A program made the position numbers and the translations under genes. DNA of 64,000 bases from Microbacterium cremeum (GTDB lineage Bacteria > Actinomycetota > Actinomycetes > Actinomycetales > Microbacteriaceae). The number at the start of each line of letters is the position of its first letter. Position 1 is the first letter of the stretch. Of the stretch, positions 34,078 to 50,539 are shown in pieces. The stretch is from positions 3,038,001 through 3,102,000 of the forward strand of contig NZ_CP063812.1 in the NCBI RefSeq assembly GCF_015277855.1. Reading direction: 5' to 3'. The notes beneath the pieces were generated by a model that saw only the letters and a list, made by a program, of their open reading frames with translations, searched no databases and had not been told where the DNA came from.

Positions 34078-34680
34078 ATGTCACATCCAGCGACGCGGCT
34101 CGCGGGCGCCGCCGGAACCCTGGTCCTCGCGATGGGGCTGCTCGCCGCGTGCGCGCCGGATCCTGGAACCGAAACTCCCGGCCCTTCGGCATCGGGTTCC
34201 GCGACGTCATCGCCCGACAGCACGGCCACGCCCACGCCCACGCCCACGTCGTCGGCCGCCGCCCGCGTCGAGATCCCGGACGACTGCCGCGCGATCCTCT
34301 CCGCGGCAGTGCTCGCCGAGCTCGACGGCGTGCCGCTCAACGACCCCGCGTTCGGGCCCTCCGGTCCGCAGGCGGACGGCAGCCTCATCTGCGTGTGGGG
34401 CGATCCCGCCGCTGACACGACGAGCCTCGTCACGACCCTGTCGTACATGTCGCGCGGCCCCGCCCTCGACATGCTCAACGCCCTCGTCGCCGACGAGGGA
34501 TTCACCTGCTACACCCCCGACGAGGGCACCCGCTGCGAGAAGACCTGGCAGAACGAGTCGTACCCGGTGACCGACGGGCGCACGCTGTACTGGCGCGACG
34601 ACGTCCTCATCGACTCGCGCTACTCGAACCTCGCCCCCAGCGGATACACCGCCGCGATCGTCGCGAGCCTGTTCGGCTAG
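34078..34680 (+). CDS. Lipoprotein with a DUF3558-like two-cysteine domain
   Basis: A 200-residue predicted lipoprotein: a hydrophobic signal with lipobox LLAAC near residue 25, a Ser/Thr/Pro linker (about 27-60), then a globular domain with four more cysteines (DDCRAILSAAV, LICVWGD, GFTCYTPDEGTRCEKTW). The pattern recalls actinobacterial extracytoplasmic domains of the DUF3558 type, without certainty. The protein encoded convergently at 34709-35323 is a paralogue of this domain. It is probably leaderless. It could be a surface receptor or an accessory of the membrane proteins encoded divergently from it. Confidence 0.8.
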   Translation: MSHPATRLAGAAGTLVLAMGLLAACAPDPGTETPGPSASGSATSSPDSTATPTPTPTSSAAARVEIPDDCRAILSAAVLAELDGVPLNDPAFGPSGPQADGSLICVWGDPAADTTSLVTTLSYMSRGPALDMLNALVADEGFTCYTPDEGTRCEKTWQNESYPVTDGRTLYWRDDVLIDSRYSNLAPSGYTAAIVASLFG

Positions 34681-34708
34681 CTCTGGCCGCCTCGCGTCGG
34701 CGGTGCCG

Positions 34709-35323
34709 TCATCTGAAGACGTTGCGCTCCAGCCGCGCGCCGTAGTCCTCGGGGTGCCAGCGCGTCTCGGCGCTCGCGAGCCACAGCCCGTCCCGGAGGG
34801 TGTGCTCCTCGAGCACCCCGCCCTCGGTGCGCGTGCAGACCAGTCCGGCGGCCGACGACGCGCACGCGAACCCCTGGCCCGCGAGTGCCGCCTCGGCGAT
34901 CGTTCCCGCGTCGGCGTCGACCCGCGACAGCGTCGTGACGATGCCGCCGTCCGCCGAGCGCCACTCGCACGTGACGACGACATCGGGGGTCACCGCGTCG
35001 GAGAACGACGTGGCCCGGGTGACCGGCGCGGCCGCGCTCTGGTCGAGCCGTGAGCCGGCACGCCACATGAGCTCGTTCCAGAGGTCGTCGGGATAGAGGC
35101 TGCGACAGTCGATCTGCGCCCCGCCGGCCGCCTGCCGGGCGATCGACTCCTCGGGCGCGGGCGCCGGCTGCGCGGTCGTCGCCTTCCGCAGCGTGTCGCC
35201 CACCCACGTCACCGACACGGGGACCATCGGCAGCGCGAGATAGGCCAGACCCGCCACGACGGCCGCGCACGCGAGTCCCGCGGGCACAGCGATCCACGAG
35301 TTCCGACCGCCGACGCGCGCCAT
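34709..35323 (-). CDS. Membrane-anchored paralogue of the neighbouring lipoprotein
   Basis: A 204-residue protein from ATG at 35321-35323 (MARVGGRNSWIAVPAG). One N-terminal helix (IAVPAGLACAAVVAGLAYLA) anchors it, and the rest is extracytoplasmic. The domain aligns with the convergent lipoprotein: DCRSLYPDDLW versus DCRAILSAAVL, EWRSADGGIVTTLSRV versus VWGDPAADTTSLVTTLSYM, GFACASSAAGLVCTRTEGG versus GFTCYTPDEGTRCEKTW. The two genes therefore arose by duplication and inversion and now differ in how they are anchored. No enzyme motif is seen. Confidence 0.75.
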   Translation of the reverse strand: MARVGGRNSWIAVPAGLACAAVVAGLAYLALPMVPVSVTWVGDTLRKATTAQPAPAPEESIARQAAGGAQIDCRSLYPDDLWNELMWRAGSRLDQSAAAPVTRATSFSDAVTPDVVVTCEWRSADGGIVTTLSRVDADAGTIAEAALAGQGFACASSAAGLVCTRTEGGVLEEHTLRDGLWLASAETRWHPEDYGARLERNVFR

Positions 35324-35599
35324 GGGCCCCCACCTCCGTGTCCACGGTAAGCCGCCATGGCGGCCACTCCGGTGCGGCGCGCAGCACTCGCTCGGGGATG
35401 CCCTGGCAAGTGGCATCCGTCTCCCGATCTCGACTGGACCGGAGTCCACCGAGGCCGGAGGGCGCGCACATTACTCCGTCGCCTCGAATCTGGCGACCCC
35501 CTCTGCCCCACACGTCGCAGAACGGATCGTGGTTCGCCACGGCGGCGACGGCAGCACCGGAACCGAACGGGCCACCGCGCGTGAGAGTGGAGAACGAGG

Positions 35600-36388
35600 A
35601 TGCCTTCAGAGGGAATGGGGCAGCGCACCGACGCCGCCACGAGCGGCGACGGCCTCAAGGAGCGCACGATCGAGACGGTCGCGGAGGTCGACGCGGCCGC
35701 CATGCACGTCGCGGACGTGGCCGGCGACGAGGCCGGACACGTCGCTCACGAGGCCGAGAGAGCGGCCCGCGGCTTCTTCGACGAGACGCGGATGCAGGTG
35801 ACCGAGCAGGCGTCGACGCAGCAGCACCGCGCCGCGGAAGCTCTGCGGACGGCGGGCGACGAGCTGAGCGAGATGGCCGGCGCCGCGCCGGCGGACGGCA
35901 TGGCCGTGGGACTCGTGCGCGGGCTCGGCCGCCAGACCCGCACCGCGGCGTCGTGGCTGGAGCAGCGCGAGCCCGCCGACCTGGTGCAGGAGGTCCGCGG
36001 GTTCGCGCGCCGCCACACCGGTGCGTTCCTCGTGGCCGCCGTCGGTCTCGGCATCGTCGCCGGGCGGCTCACGCGAGCCCTGATGGCCGAGCGTGGCGGC
36101 GGTGGCGGCACGAACGTCGCCGGCGGCGGGTCCGGCGGCGGGTACGGCGCGGCGACGGCAGCCACCGGGCAGGGGATGCCCACGACCGGCGTCGGCGCAG
36201 ACGTCCCGGGCGAGCGCGTTCCCGGCGCGGGCGTCCGAAGCGGCGACACGCCCATCGCGGACTCCCTGGCCGGCGAGCCTGCCGTGCCCGGCGCGGGCAT
36301 GCCGGCGACTGCCGTCCCCCCGGGCACCGGCGGACCGGACGACACCGGCCAGGACGAGTGGTCGCCGAGCGGTGAGGAACGACGATGA
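35600..36388 (+). CDS. Envelope protein with a coiled-coil N terminus, one helix and a Gly-rich tail
   Basis: A 262-residue protein. Residues 1-120 are polar and helical (DEAGHVAHEAERAARGFFD), of the type found in apolipoprotein-like or DUF3618-like envelope proteins. One hydrophobic helix follows (HTGAFLVAAVGLGIVAGRLT), and residues 170-262 are a low-complexity Gly/Pro/Ala tail (GGGGGTNVAGGGSGGGYGAA). The ATG at 35600 has GGAG eight bases upstream. The stop overlaps the holin-type gene in ATGA. First gene of a three-gene operon conserved in related actinobacteria that probably serves envelope integrity or stress. Confidence 0.75.
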   Translation: MPSEGMGQRTDAATSGDGLKERTIETVAEVDAAAMHVADVAGDEAGHVAHEAERAARGFFDETRMQVTEQASTQQHRAAEALRTAGDELSEMAGAAPADGMAVGLVRGLGRQTRTAASWLEQREPADLVQEVRGFARRHTGAFLVAAVGLGIVAGRLTRALMAERGGGGGTNVAGGGSGGGYGAATAATGQGMPTTGVGADVPGERVPGAGVRSGDTPIADSLAGEPAVPGAGMPATAVPPGTGGPDDTGQDEWSPSGEERR

Positions 36389-36804
36389 CCGACATGCCGA
36401 CACCGTCGCAGGAGAAGGCGGCCACGACATCGCTCGGCGAACTCGTCGGCGAGGTGTCGCGCGACCTGTCGGAATTGATGCGCAAGGAGCTCGAGCTCGC
36501 CAAGGCCGAACTCTCGGACTCCGCGAAGCGGAGCGGCGCCGGCGCCGGTCTGCTCGGCGGCGCCGCCTACGCCGCCATGATGACGCTGCTGTTCCTGTCG
36601 ATCGCGCTCTGGTGGGCGCTGGGACTGCTCGTCGGCGGCGGGTGGTCCGGCGTCATCGTCGCGGCGATCTGGGCGATCGCGGCGATCGTGCTGTACGCCG
36701 TCGGCATGGGGCGGCTGCGCTCCGTCCGGGGCGCGCCGCGCACCGTCGAAACCGTCAAAGCCATCCCCGATGCGTTCAAGAGGAACGAGGAGAACCGATC
36801 ATGA
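36385..36804 (+). CDS. Superfamily III holin-like membrane protein
   Basis: A 139-residue protein of the actinobacterial 'phage holin family, superfamily III' type. It begins with a conserved amphipathic helix (LGELVGEVSRDLSELMRKEL, continuing ELAKAELS) and has two membrane helices (LLGGAAYAAMMTLLFLSIAL and a second near residue 95). Despite the name, chromosomal copies next to DUF3618 genes are common and are not evidence of a prophage; no other phage gene lies near. It overlaps both neighbours by four bases, indicating tight co-translation. An envelope role is inferred. Confidence 0.9.
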   Translation: MTDMPTPSQEKAATTSLGELVGEVSRDLSELMRKELELAKAELSDSAKRSGAGAGLLGGAAYAAMMTLLFLSIALWWALGLLVGGGWSGVIVAAIWAIAAIVLYAVGMGRLRSVRGAPRTVETVKAIPDAFKRNEENRS

Positions 36805-37388
36805 GCACCCCCGAACAGATCCGCACCGACATCGAGGTCACCCGGGCCGAGCTCGGGCGCGACGTCGACGCGCTCGCCGACAAGGTGACGCCTGACAAGA
36901 TCGTGGAGCGCCAGAAGACCCGCGTGCGTCGCGCGTTCGAAGACGCGAAGGAGCGCGTCATGGGCGTCGCGGAAGACGTCGGCCAGGCCGCGTCCGACGC
37001 AGCCGGCGGCGCCGCGCACGGCGTCGCCGAGGTGCCGCACCGCGCGGCCCGGACCGCGCAGGGCGCCCCCATCGCGGTCGGCCTCGTCGCCTTCGGCCTG
37101 GGCTGGCTCGCGGCGTCGTTCGCGCCGCCGACCCCGACCGAGCGCCGACTCGCGAACTCGCTGCGCGAGACCGCAGCGCCGCTCGTCGACTCCGCCGCGC
37201 AGGCCGCGAAGGACGTCGCCGAAGGGCTGGAGCAGCCTGCACGCGACGCGGTCGAGCAGGTCAAGGAGGAGGCCGTGGACGCCGCGGAGCGGGTCAGGGA
37301 CGAGACCCGCGACACCGCCGATCGCGTGAAGGAGAATGTCGGACCGGGCAGCGGCGGCGACACCGGGACGTCGCGGCCGGCCGGCTGA
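36801..37388 (+). CDS. DUF3618 domain protein
   Basis: A 195-residue protein from ATG at 36801 (MSTPEQIRTDIEVTRAELGR), which is the DUF3618 signature. A VDALADKVTPDKIVERQK segment, a long Ala/Glu/Lys-rich helix, one hydrophobic segment (IAVGLVAFGLGWLAASFA, about residues 95-112) and a second long charged helix (EGLEQPARDAVEQVKEEAVD) follow. Such proteins are thought to be membrane-associated apolipoprotein-like factors. It is the last gene of the operon begun at 35600, ending before a bidirectional terminator shared with rpoC. Confidence 0.9.
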   Translation: MSTPEQIRTDIEVTRAELGRDVDALADKVTPDKIVERQKTRVRRAFEDAKERVMGVAEDVGQAASDAAGGAAHGVAEVPHRAARTAQGAPIAVGLVAFGLGWLAASFAPPTPTERRLANSLRETAAPLVDSAAQAAKDVAEGLEQPARDAVEQVKEEAVDAAERVRDETRDTADRVKENVGPGSGGDTGTSRPAG

Positions 37389-37406
37389 GGCATCCCTCGC
37401 GTACGA

Positions 37407-37436
37407 CGAAGGGCCCCGGCGAACCGGGGCCCTTCG
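37407..37436. terminator. Bidirectional terminator between the DUF3618 gene and rpoC
   Basis: Thirteen-base arms CGAAGGGCCCCGG (37407-37419) and CCGGGGCCCTTCG (37424-37436) with a CGAA loop, between two convergent genes. Confidence 0.88.
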
Positions 37437-37458
37437 CTCGCATTGATCCGAGCCGCGT

Positions 37459-41331
<3,873 letters not shown>

Positions 41332-41372
41332 TAGTTCTCCTGTGTCGGAATTCTTTATCGGACCGGCCGGGC

Positions 41373-44873
<3,501 letters not shown>

Positions 44874-45037
44874 GGGGATTACCTCCGTGGGCCCCGTCAG
44901 GGGCTCGTTTCCTTGTCGTCAGGTGGAGTGCTCCGGTCCCCGAAGTCCATGCGTCGCACACCGCAAACCGAGCGGGGGCACACGGGCACAGCCGACCACC
45001 ATATGAGGGCAGGGGGAATCCAAGAGCGCAAAGACCC

Positions 45038-45066
45038 ACTATATGCCAGAAGACGCGCCGTGTCCA
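45038..45066 (-). promoter_or_regulatory. Promoter of rpoBC
   Basis: On the minus strand TGGACA (45066-45061) and TATAGT (45043-45038) are 17 bases apart, close to consensus. The predicted start near 45031 gives a leader of about 158 bases, which contains a GGGCCCC/GGGGCTC hairpin at 44896-44913. The rest of the gap 44874-45181 holds nothing else that I can identify. Confidence 0.8.
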
Positions 45067-45181
45067 CCTGGATTCTTGAAATGTTCCGGATGCTGCGGTA
45101 TAAGCCCACCGGAACCCGCGGCGCGGGCGGATCGCCGCCAGCCCGGGCGTCGTTGCGGCGGGCGGGCGGCGATCGCGTGCG

Positions 45182-45511
45182 CTATTCCTCGAACACCGCG
45201 TTGCCGCGGCAGGCCATGCCCGGGTTGACTCCCACGTCGACCCCGGCACTCACGAACATCCCGTAGCTCTGGATGCCGCGGTATCCGTGCTTCTGGTTGC
45301 CCCGCATCGCGAGGGCGTCGTCGTCGAAGCCCGGCGGGTTGCCCTCGATGGCGTCCGCCGTGTCCTGCCCCGAGAACGCGCACGCCGACTTGGCGTGTGC
45401 CGCCCCCTGGGCCTCTCCTCCGTTTCCGTTGACCTCGCCCGCCATCGCGGCGCCGCCGCCGCCGAGCACGAGCGCGACGGCGACCGCCGCGCACGCCAGT
45501 GTCTTCCTCAT
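45182..45511 (-). CDS. Small secreted protein
   Basis: A 109-residue exported protein from ATG at 45509-45511, with GGGAGG upstream. The signal sequence is clear (MRKTLACAAVAVALVLGGGG, cleaved after AAMA). The mature part of about 83 residues has two cysteines (KSACAFSGQDTADAIEG and GMACRGNAVFEE) that could pair, and a GNQKHGYRGIQSYGMFVSAG segment. I do not know the family. It is transcribed divergently from the STAND-CHAT-caspase cluster and lies upstream of the rpoB promoter on the same strand. Its place next to the cluster could be coincidental. Confidence 0.75.
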   Translation of the reverse strand: MRKTLACAAVAVALVLGGGGAAMAGEVNGNGGEAQGAAHAKSACAFSGQDTADAIEGNPPGFDDDALAMRGNQKHGYRGIQSYGMFVSAGVDVGVNPGMACRGNAVFEE

Positions 45512-45692
45512 CGCGTATCCCTCCCCAGAGATGACGCCCGGCGCGGCCCCCATCAGGTCGGGCACGCGGCGACCACTGCGGCGCCGCCGCGCGGCACGAT
45601 ACTCCTGCGCACCCGGCGGCGAAAGGGGCCCGCGGCGGATTTCCTCCGGTCGGCCATGGCGCAACCGCACCGTGCGGGTCCATGATGTGCAC

Positions 45693-48317
45693 ATGACCGG
45701 GGAGGGACACCCCGTCATCCGCACGCCAGATCAGCGGATCCGGGTGTTCGTGAGCTCGACACTGCGCGAGCTCGCAGAAGAACGGCAGGCCGTGCGCCGC
45801 GCCGTCGAGCGACTGCGCCTGGCGCCCGTGATGTTCGAGCTGGGGGCGCGGCCCCACCCTCCGCGTGACCTGTACCGCTCGTACCTGGCGCAGAGCGACG
45901 TGTTCGTCGGCATCTACGGGGCCAGCTACGGCTGGGTCGCGCCCGACGAGGAGGTATCGGGTCTCGAGGACGAGTACAACCTCGCACCCCGCGCGATGCC
46001 GAAGCTCATCTACGTCAAGGAGACGGTCGCGCGGGACGAGCGCCTCTCCGAGCTGATCGCACGCATCCAGGCCGATGACACCGCCGCGTACCTGCACTTC
46101 ACGACGCCCGACGAGCTCGAGGACCGGGTCGCGGGGGATCTCGCCACGCTGCTCGCCGAGCGCTTCGATCAGTCCACTGCCCGCGGCGACGCCCCGGAAC
46201 GCGCAGAGCCGGGGCCCGGGGCGCGCATCCCGGCTCCGTACACGGCGACGATCGGCCGCGAGGGCGAGCTCGCGGAGCTCCGCGCGCTGCTGGCCGGCGG
46301 GCAGCACCGGGTGGTGAGCCTCATCGGCCCGGGCGGCATCGGCAAGAGCAGGCTGGCGATCGAGGCGGCGCACGCGAACGCGGATCTGTTCCCCGACGGG
46401 ACGTTCTTCGTGCCGCTGGAGGGCGTCCTCGAAGCGGGGCTCCTGCTGCCCACGATCGCCTACGTGCTGGGCGTCCGCGACACCGGCGCCGGCGGCACCC
46501 TCGAGGACCGCCTGGCCCAGTCCCTGGGCGACCGCCGCGTCCTCATCGTGCTCGACAACTTCGAACAGCTGGTCGAGGAGGCGCCGCTGCTGGTGCGCCT
46601 CTACTCCCTCGCACCGCGCGCGTGCTTCCTGGTCACGAGCCGAGCCGTCCTGCGCATCCGCGGCGAGCGCGTGTTCGAAGTGGAGGCGCTCGAGACGCCC
46701 GCGCCGGGGTCCGCCGCGACGCTCGCGCAGGCCGAGGGATCCGCGGCGTGCCTGCTCTTCGCCGAACGCGCGGCCGCCGCCCAGCCGGGCTTCAAGCTGA
46801 ACGCGGCGAACGCGGGGGCGGTCGTCGAGATCTGCCGGCGCCTGGACGGCCTGCCCCTCGCGATCGAGCTGGCGGCGGCGAGGATCCGGCTGCTGTCGCC
46901 ACAGGACGTGGCGGCCCGACTCGAGCGTTCGCTCGCGTTCCTGTCCACACCGGTGCGGGATCTGCCCGAACGGCACCGGACGATGCGGGCCACGATCGAC
47001 TGGAGCGTCGGGCTGCTGTCCGACGTGCAACGCAGCATGCTCGAGGATCTCGGGGTGTTCGCGGCCCGGTTCACCCTCGAGGCCGTGGAGTCGGTCGGCG
47101 CGACGCGACCGTGGGGCGACGAGGCGATCGAGACCCTCGCCGGGCTGATCGACGCCTCGCTCGTGCAGCGCGTCGACGCGGACGGGCGGTCGGTGTTCTC
47201 GCTTCTGTCGATCGTGCGCGAGCACGCCCTCGGAGTCCTCGAGCGCCGGGGCGACGCGGATGCGATGAAGCGGGCGCACGCCGACCACTACCTCGCGCTG
47301 GTCCACGCGACGGCGCCCCGTCTGCGCGGCGCCGGGCAGGTCGACGCGGTGATCGAGCTCGGCCTCGAGGTGCCGAATCTCCGCGCGGCCGCCAGGCACC
47401 TCGTGCAGACGGGCCGCCTGGACGACGCCGGCGACTTCGCGTGGACGCTGGTGGTCTACTGGTGGATCTCGGGCTACTTCGCAGAGGTCCGCCTCTGGAT
47501 GCTGGAACTCCTCGCCGCGCAGCGGCCGGTCTCCGATCGCACCCGGGCCGTGGCGCTGTTCTTCACCCTGTGGGCCGAGATGTGGCAGCGTCCGAGCGCC
47601 CAGGTCGTGTCGGGGCTCGGCGAGGCGATGCGGCTGTTCGCGCGGGACGGCGACGAGCACGCCGCCGCGATGGCGCTCGCCGCTCAGGCGTCGACGAGGC
47701 TGCAGTTTCCCGATCTCGACCCTGCGACGGCGCGGGCCGAGCTCGAGGACGCGGTGGCGAGGCTCCGCGCTCTGGGCGACCGCTGGGCGGAGTCGCTCGC
47801 CGAGGTGGCGCTCGGCCAGCTGGCGGTGGTGTGCAGCGACATCCCCGGGGCGAGCGCGCACTTCGACCGTGCGGTCGAGATCGCCGAGTCCGCGCAGGAC
47901 GCGTTCACCCGCGTGGTCGCGGGGAACAATCGCGCACGCCTCCGCTTCCTGCTGGGCGATCGCGACGCGTCCGAGCCGGAGTTCCTCCTCACACTGCGGC
48001 TCTCGACGCAGCTGCACTTCGTCGACGGCGCGACCTACGGGATCGAGGGCGCGTGCGCCTTGGCTGCGGCACGCGGGGACGCCTGGAAGGCCGGCGCCCT
48101 GGCGGCCGCCGCGGCGACGCTGCGAGAGACGACCGGCGTGTACGACATCGCAGGCCTCGCCATCCATCTCGAGCCGCTCGCCGCGCTGCGCAGATCCGAT
48201 CCGGCCGCTGTCGCCGCGGGTGAGCGCGCCGGCCGCGAGCTGAGCCTCGCCGAGGCGATCGAACTGGCGATGCCGGATGCCGATGCCGACCTGCGCCGGG
48301 CGGTCGCGGCCTGGTGA
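45693..48317 (+). CDS. DUF4062-NB-ARC-type STAND ATPase with TPR-like repeats
   Basis: An 874-residue predicted sensor and switch. Residues 8-150 are DUF4062 (RIRVFVSSTLRELAEERQAV), a TIR-related fold. A P-loop ATPase of NB-ARC/STAND type follows: Walker A GPGGIGKSRLA near residue 211, Walker B RRVLIVLDNFEQL near 283, VTSRAVLRIRGE, and the GLPLAIELAAARIRLLS motif near 390. A winged-helix segment (FAARFTLEAVESVG) and about 330 residues of TPR-like helices make up the rest. It lacks a LuxR or SARP DNA-binding domain, which sets it apart from look-alike transcription factors. The start is ATG at 45693 without a strong ribosome site. It is followed by CHAT and caspase genes on the same strand (gaps 140 and 36 bases). 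Role inferred: NTP-dependent oligomerising sensor of a conflict or cell-death system. Confidence 0.88.
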   Translation: MTGEGHPVIRTPDQRIRVFVSSTLRELAEERQAVRRAVERLRLAPVMFELGARPHPPRDLYRSYLAQSDVFVGIYGASYGWVAPDEEVSGLEDEYNLAPRAMPKLIYVKETVARDERLSELIARIQADDTAAYLHFTTPDELEDRVAGDLATLLAERFDQSTARGDAPERAEPGPGARIPAPYTATIGREGELAELRALLAGGQHRVVSLIGPGGIGKSRLAIEAAHANADLFPDGTFFVPLEGVLEAGLLLPTIAYVLGVRDTGAGGTLEDRLAQSLGDRRVLIVLDNFEQLVEEAPLLVRLYSLAPRACFLVTSRAVLRIRGERVFEVEALETPAPGSAATLAQAEGSAACLLFAERAAAAQPGFKLNAANAGAVVEICRRLDGLPLAIELAAARIRLLSPQDVAARLERSLAFLSTPVRDLPERHRTMRATIDWSVGLLSDVQRSMLEDLGVFAARFTLEAVESVGATRPWGDEAIETLAGLIDASLVQRVDADGRSVFSLLSIVREHALGVLERRGDADAMKRAHADHYLALVHATAPRLRGAGQVDAVIELGLEVPNLRAAARHLVQTGRLDDAGDFAWTLVVYWWISGYFAEVRLWMLELLAAQRPVSDRTRAVALFFTLWAEMWQRPSAQVVSGLGEAMRLFARDGDEHAAAMALAAQASTRLQFPDLDPATARAELEDAVARLRALGDRWAESLAEVALGQLAVVCSDIPGASAHFDRAVEIAESAQDAFTRVVAGNNRARLRFLLGDRDASEPEFLLTLRLSTQLHFVDGATYGIEGACALAAARGDAWKAGALAAAAATLRETTGVYDIAGLAIHLEPLAALRRSDPAAVAAGERAGRELSLAEAIELAMPDADADLRRAVAAW

Positions 48318-48457
48318 CGGCCCTCGTCGGAGCAGGCGGTATCAGCGTCGCCGGGCGAACGCTCTGTGACGGAGAGGGCGTGCCGGGTGCATCGCGCCGG
48401 GCAGCGCTCCCCCGGAGCTCCTGCCGAGCCTGCGGGGCGGATTGACGAGGGATCGGG

Positions 48458-50503
48458 ATGGATCGCGTTCCGGACGTGCCGCGCGGCACCGTCGAGATCG
48501 ACGGCGCCGGGATCGACGCGCGGATCGACATCCCGCCGGCCGGAACGGTCGACGCCGGGGGCATCGCACTGCTGGCGGACGCGGTCATCGAGTCCGAGCG
48601 GGGCGGAGTGGCCGCGATCCGGGTCCGTGGCGCCGAAGGCGGGCACGTCGCCGTGATCGTGAGCCGCGAGCGCGGCGCGGAGCTCGTCCGCCTGAGTGGA
48701 GACGGCACGGACCGCATCGCCCATGTTCGACTCGCCGCCGGCGAGCGCGTCCACGTGTCGGTGGTCGTGAGCGGATCGTGGGCCGGGATCGAATGGCTCG
48801 CGCGCCAGGTCTCACGGGGCGGCATGGGCGCCGGCGGCGCGGAGGCGAGCGCGGACGACGGGATGCCGGAGACCGCACCGCCGCCTCCCCCGCCCGCGGC
48901 GGAGATCGACCTCGGCGGCGCGGAGGCCGCGCCGGACGGTGCCGCGGCGGAGGAGGAATCGCCGAGGACCGCCGCGCACGTCGACGCCGAGATGCCGGCC
49001 CGTGCCGCACCCGGGCAGGAGGTCGCCGTGCGCGTGCGGCTGTCGCGGGATCCGCTCGCCCCCACCCCCGGCGCTTCCCACGACGACGCGGTGATCGCGA
49101 TCGACGCCGCACGGCCTGTCACCGTCACGGTGATGCCCCGCGGTCTGCGGTTCGCGCGCCGGGTGCGCGCCACCCGCACGCTCCGTCTTCCCGATGCCGG
49201 GCGGTCGCCGGCGATGGCGGTCTTCCGCCTGACGGCGCTGGACACCGGGATGGTCGAGGTGTCGGTCATCGTGCGGCAGGAGCCGATCGAACTGCCGCTG
49301 GCCACGCTGCGGCTCACCGCGGAGGTCGCGGCGGCCCGGGAGCCGGACGCCGAGCCCCCGGCCCGGACGGCGCGTGCCGCCGTGGCGGGACGCCCCGCCG
49401 AACTCGCGGGGCTCCCCACGATCCGCGTGGACGAGTCGATCGCCGGCGGGCGCTCGACGCTGCGGGTGGCGGCGACGATCGGCGGGGAACGCGCGGAGCA
49501 TCGCGCCGACCTCGGCGACAAGGCGCGCTTCGTCGACCTCCTGTACCGCGACCTGCGCGGCATCCGTGAGCATCTCGACGGCTTCCGCGACGACGCGGAA
49601 CGGGCGAAGGCCGCCGAGGGGAAGCTCGCCGATGTCGGCGGACGGCTGGCGCGGCGGATCCTCGGACCCGACGTGCGCGCCCTCCTGGGCCGCCACCGCG
49701 GGGAACTGGACGGCCTCATCGTGCAGACCTCGGCCGAGGTCGACCTGCCGTGGGAGATCGTGTGCATCGCCCCGCCCGGCGCCGCGTCGCCCGCCCTGTT
49801 CCTGGGCGACGCCGGTCTGGTGCGGTTCGTGTACGACACCGCCCATCCGCAGCGCATCACGGTCTCGCCCGACCGGGTGCTCACCGTCTCACCCGCGTAC
49901 GTCGACCAGAGGCTGCGGCTCGAACGCACCGCCGAGGAGGTCGCGGAGCTGCGCGCGCGCTTCACCGGGATCACGCCCGCACCCGAGGACCGCGGGCAGC
50001 TGAGCGCGAGCATCGCGGCCGGGTTCGACCTGCTGCACTTCGCCGGACACGGCCGGTGGCGTCCCGACGACCCGGCCTGCCAGGAACTCGTGCTGGCGTC
50101 GTTCTCGGAGCCGGTGGCGCCCGACGGCTCCAGCTACGCCGAGACCGACGCCCGCCGCGACCTGCCCGACCGCGGGATCGTCGAGCCCGAGACGCCCGGC
50201 CCGTTCGTGTTCCTCAGCGCCTGCGACGTCGGCCGGCTCCAGTCCGGGGCCGCCGGCCTCGGCGGGTTCGCCGAGGCGTTCCTGCGGGGCGGGGCGGCCG
50301 CGTTCGTCGGCTGCGGCTGGGCGGTGCGCGACGACGTCGCGTCGCGCTTCGTCACCACGCTCTACCGCGCGCTCCTCGACGACGGCCTGCCGCTCGCGCA
50401 GGCGACGCGGCTCGCTCGTGCGGCCTGCCGCGACGCCGGGGATCTCAGCGCCTACGCCTTCGCCGTGTTCGCCGATCCGCGCGCACGGATCAGCACGCCG
50501 TGA
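48458..50503 (+). CDS. CHAT-domain cysteine protease
   Basis: A 681-residue protein with a C-terminal CHAT (clan CD) protease. Catalytic His531 lies in LLHFAGHGRW and Cys589 in FLSACDVGRLQSG, both intact, with the usual GGFAEAFLRGGAAAFVGCGW following. Residues 1-330 are a beta-rich region that I cannot assign to a family, interrupted by an acidic Pro/Ala linker (about 130-170); they may recruit an upstream switch or a substrate. The ATG at 48458 has GAGGGAT upstream. It stands between the STAND ATPase and the hydrolase-caspase gene. CHAT proteases cleave partner proteins on activation in other bacterial systems, e.g. with type III-E CRISPR. Here the likely activator is the STAND protein and a substrate could be the next gene product. 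Confidence 0.9.
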   Translation: MDRVPDVPRGTVEIDGAGIDARIDIPPAGTVDAGGIALLADAVIESERGGVAAIRVRGAEGGHVAVIVSRERGAELVRLSGDGTDRIAHVRLAAGERVHVSVVVSGSWAGIEWLARQVSRGGMGAGGAEASADDGMPETAPPPPPPAAEIDLGGAEAAPDGAAAEEESPRTAAHVDAEMPARAAPGQEVAVRVRLSRDPLAPTPGASHDDAVIAIDAARPVTVTVMPRGLRFARRVRATRTLRLPDAGRSPAMAVFRLTALDTGMVEVSVIVRQEPIELPLATLRLTAEVAAAREPDAEPPARTARAAVAGRPAELAGLPTIRVDESIAGGRSTLRVAATIGGERAEHRADLGDKARFVDLLYRDLRGIREHLDGFRDDAERAKAAEGKLADVGGRLARRILGPDVRALLGRHRGELDGLIVQTSAEVDLPWEIVCIAPPGAASPALFLGDAGLVRFVYDTAHPQRITVSPDRVLTVSPAYVDQRLRLERTAEEVAELRARFTGITPAPEDRGQLSASIAAGFDLLHFAGHGRWRPDDPACQELVLASFSEPVAPDGSSYAETDARRDLPDRGIVEPETPGPFVFLSACDVGRLQSGAAGLGGFAEAFLRGGAAAFVGCGWAVRDDVASRFVTTLYRALLDDGLPLAQATRLARAACRDAGDLSAYAFAVFADPRARISTP

Positions 50504-50539
50504 CCGACCGAGACCAGCACACGACCGACGGGAGCCGAC

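Noticed and set aside
36385..36804. Prophage signal from the holin-like gene
   Set aside because: No other phage gene is near. This family is chromosomal in many actinobacteria and sits in its usual place beside a DUF3618 gene.
45039..48167. A minus-strand open frame of 1,042 codons
   Set aside because: It lies antisense to the STAND ATPase gene, which has clear Walker and DUF4062 motifs; the antisense product has none.
45693..48317. Ordinary SARP/LuxR transcription regulator
   Set aside because: It has the NB-ARC and TPR layout of such regulators but no HTH or BTAD domain, and its N-terminal DUF4062 domain points to a signalling or conflict role.
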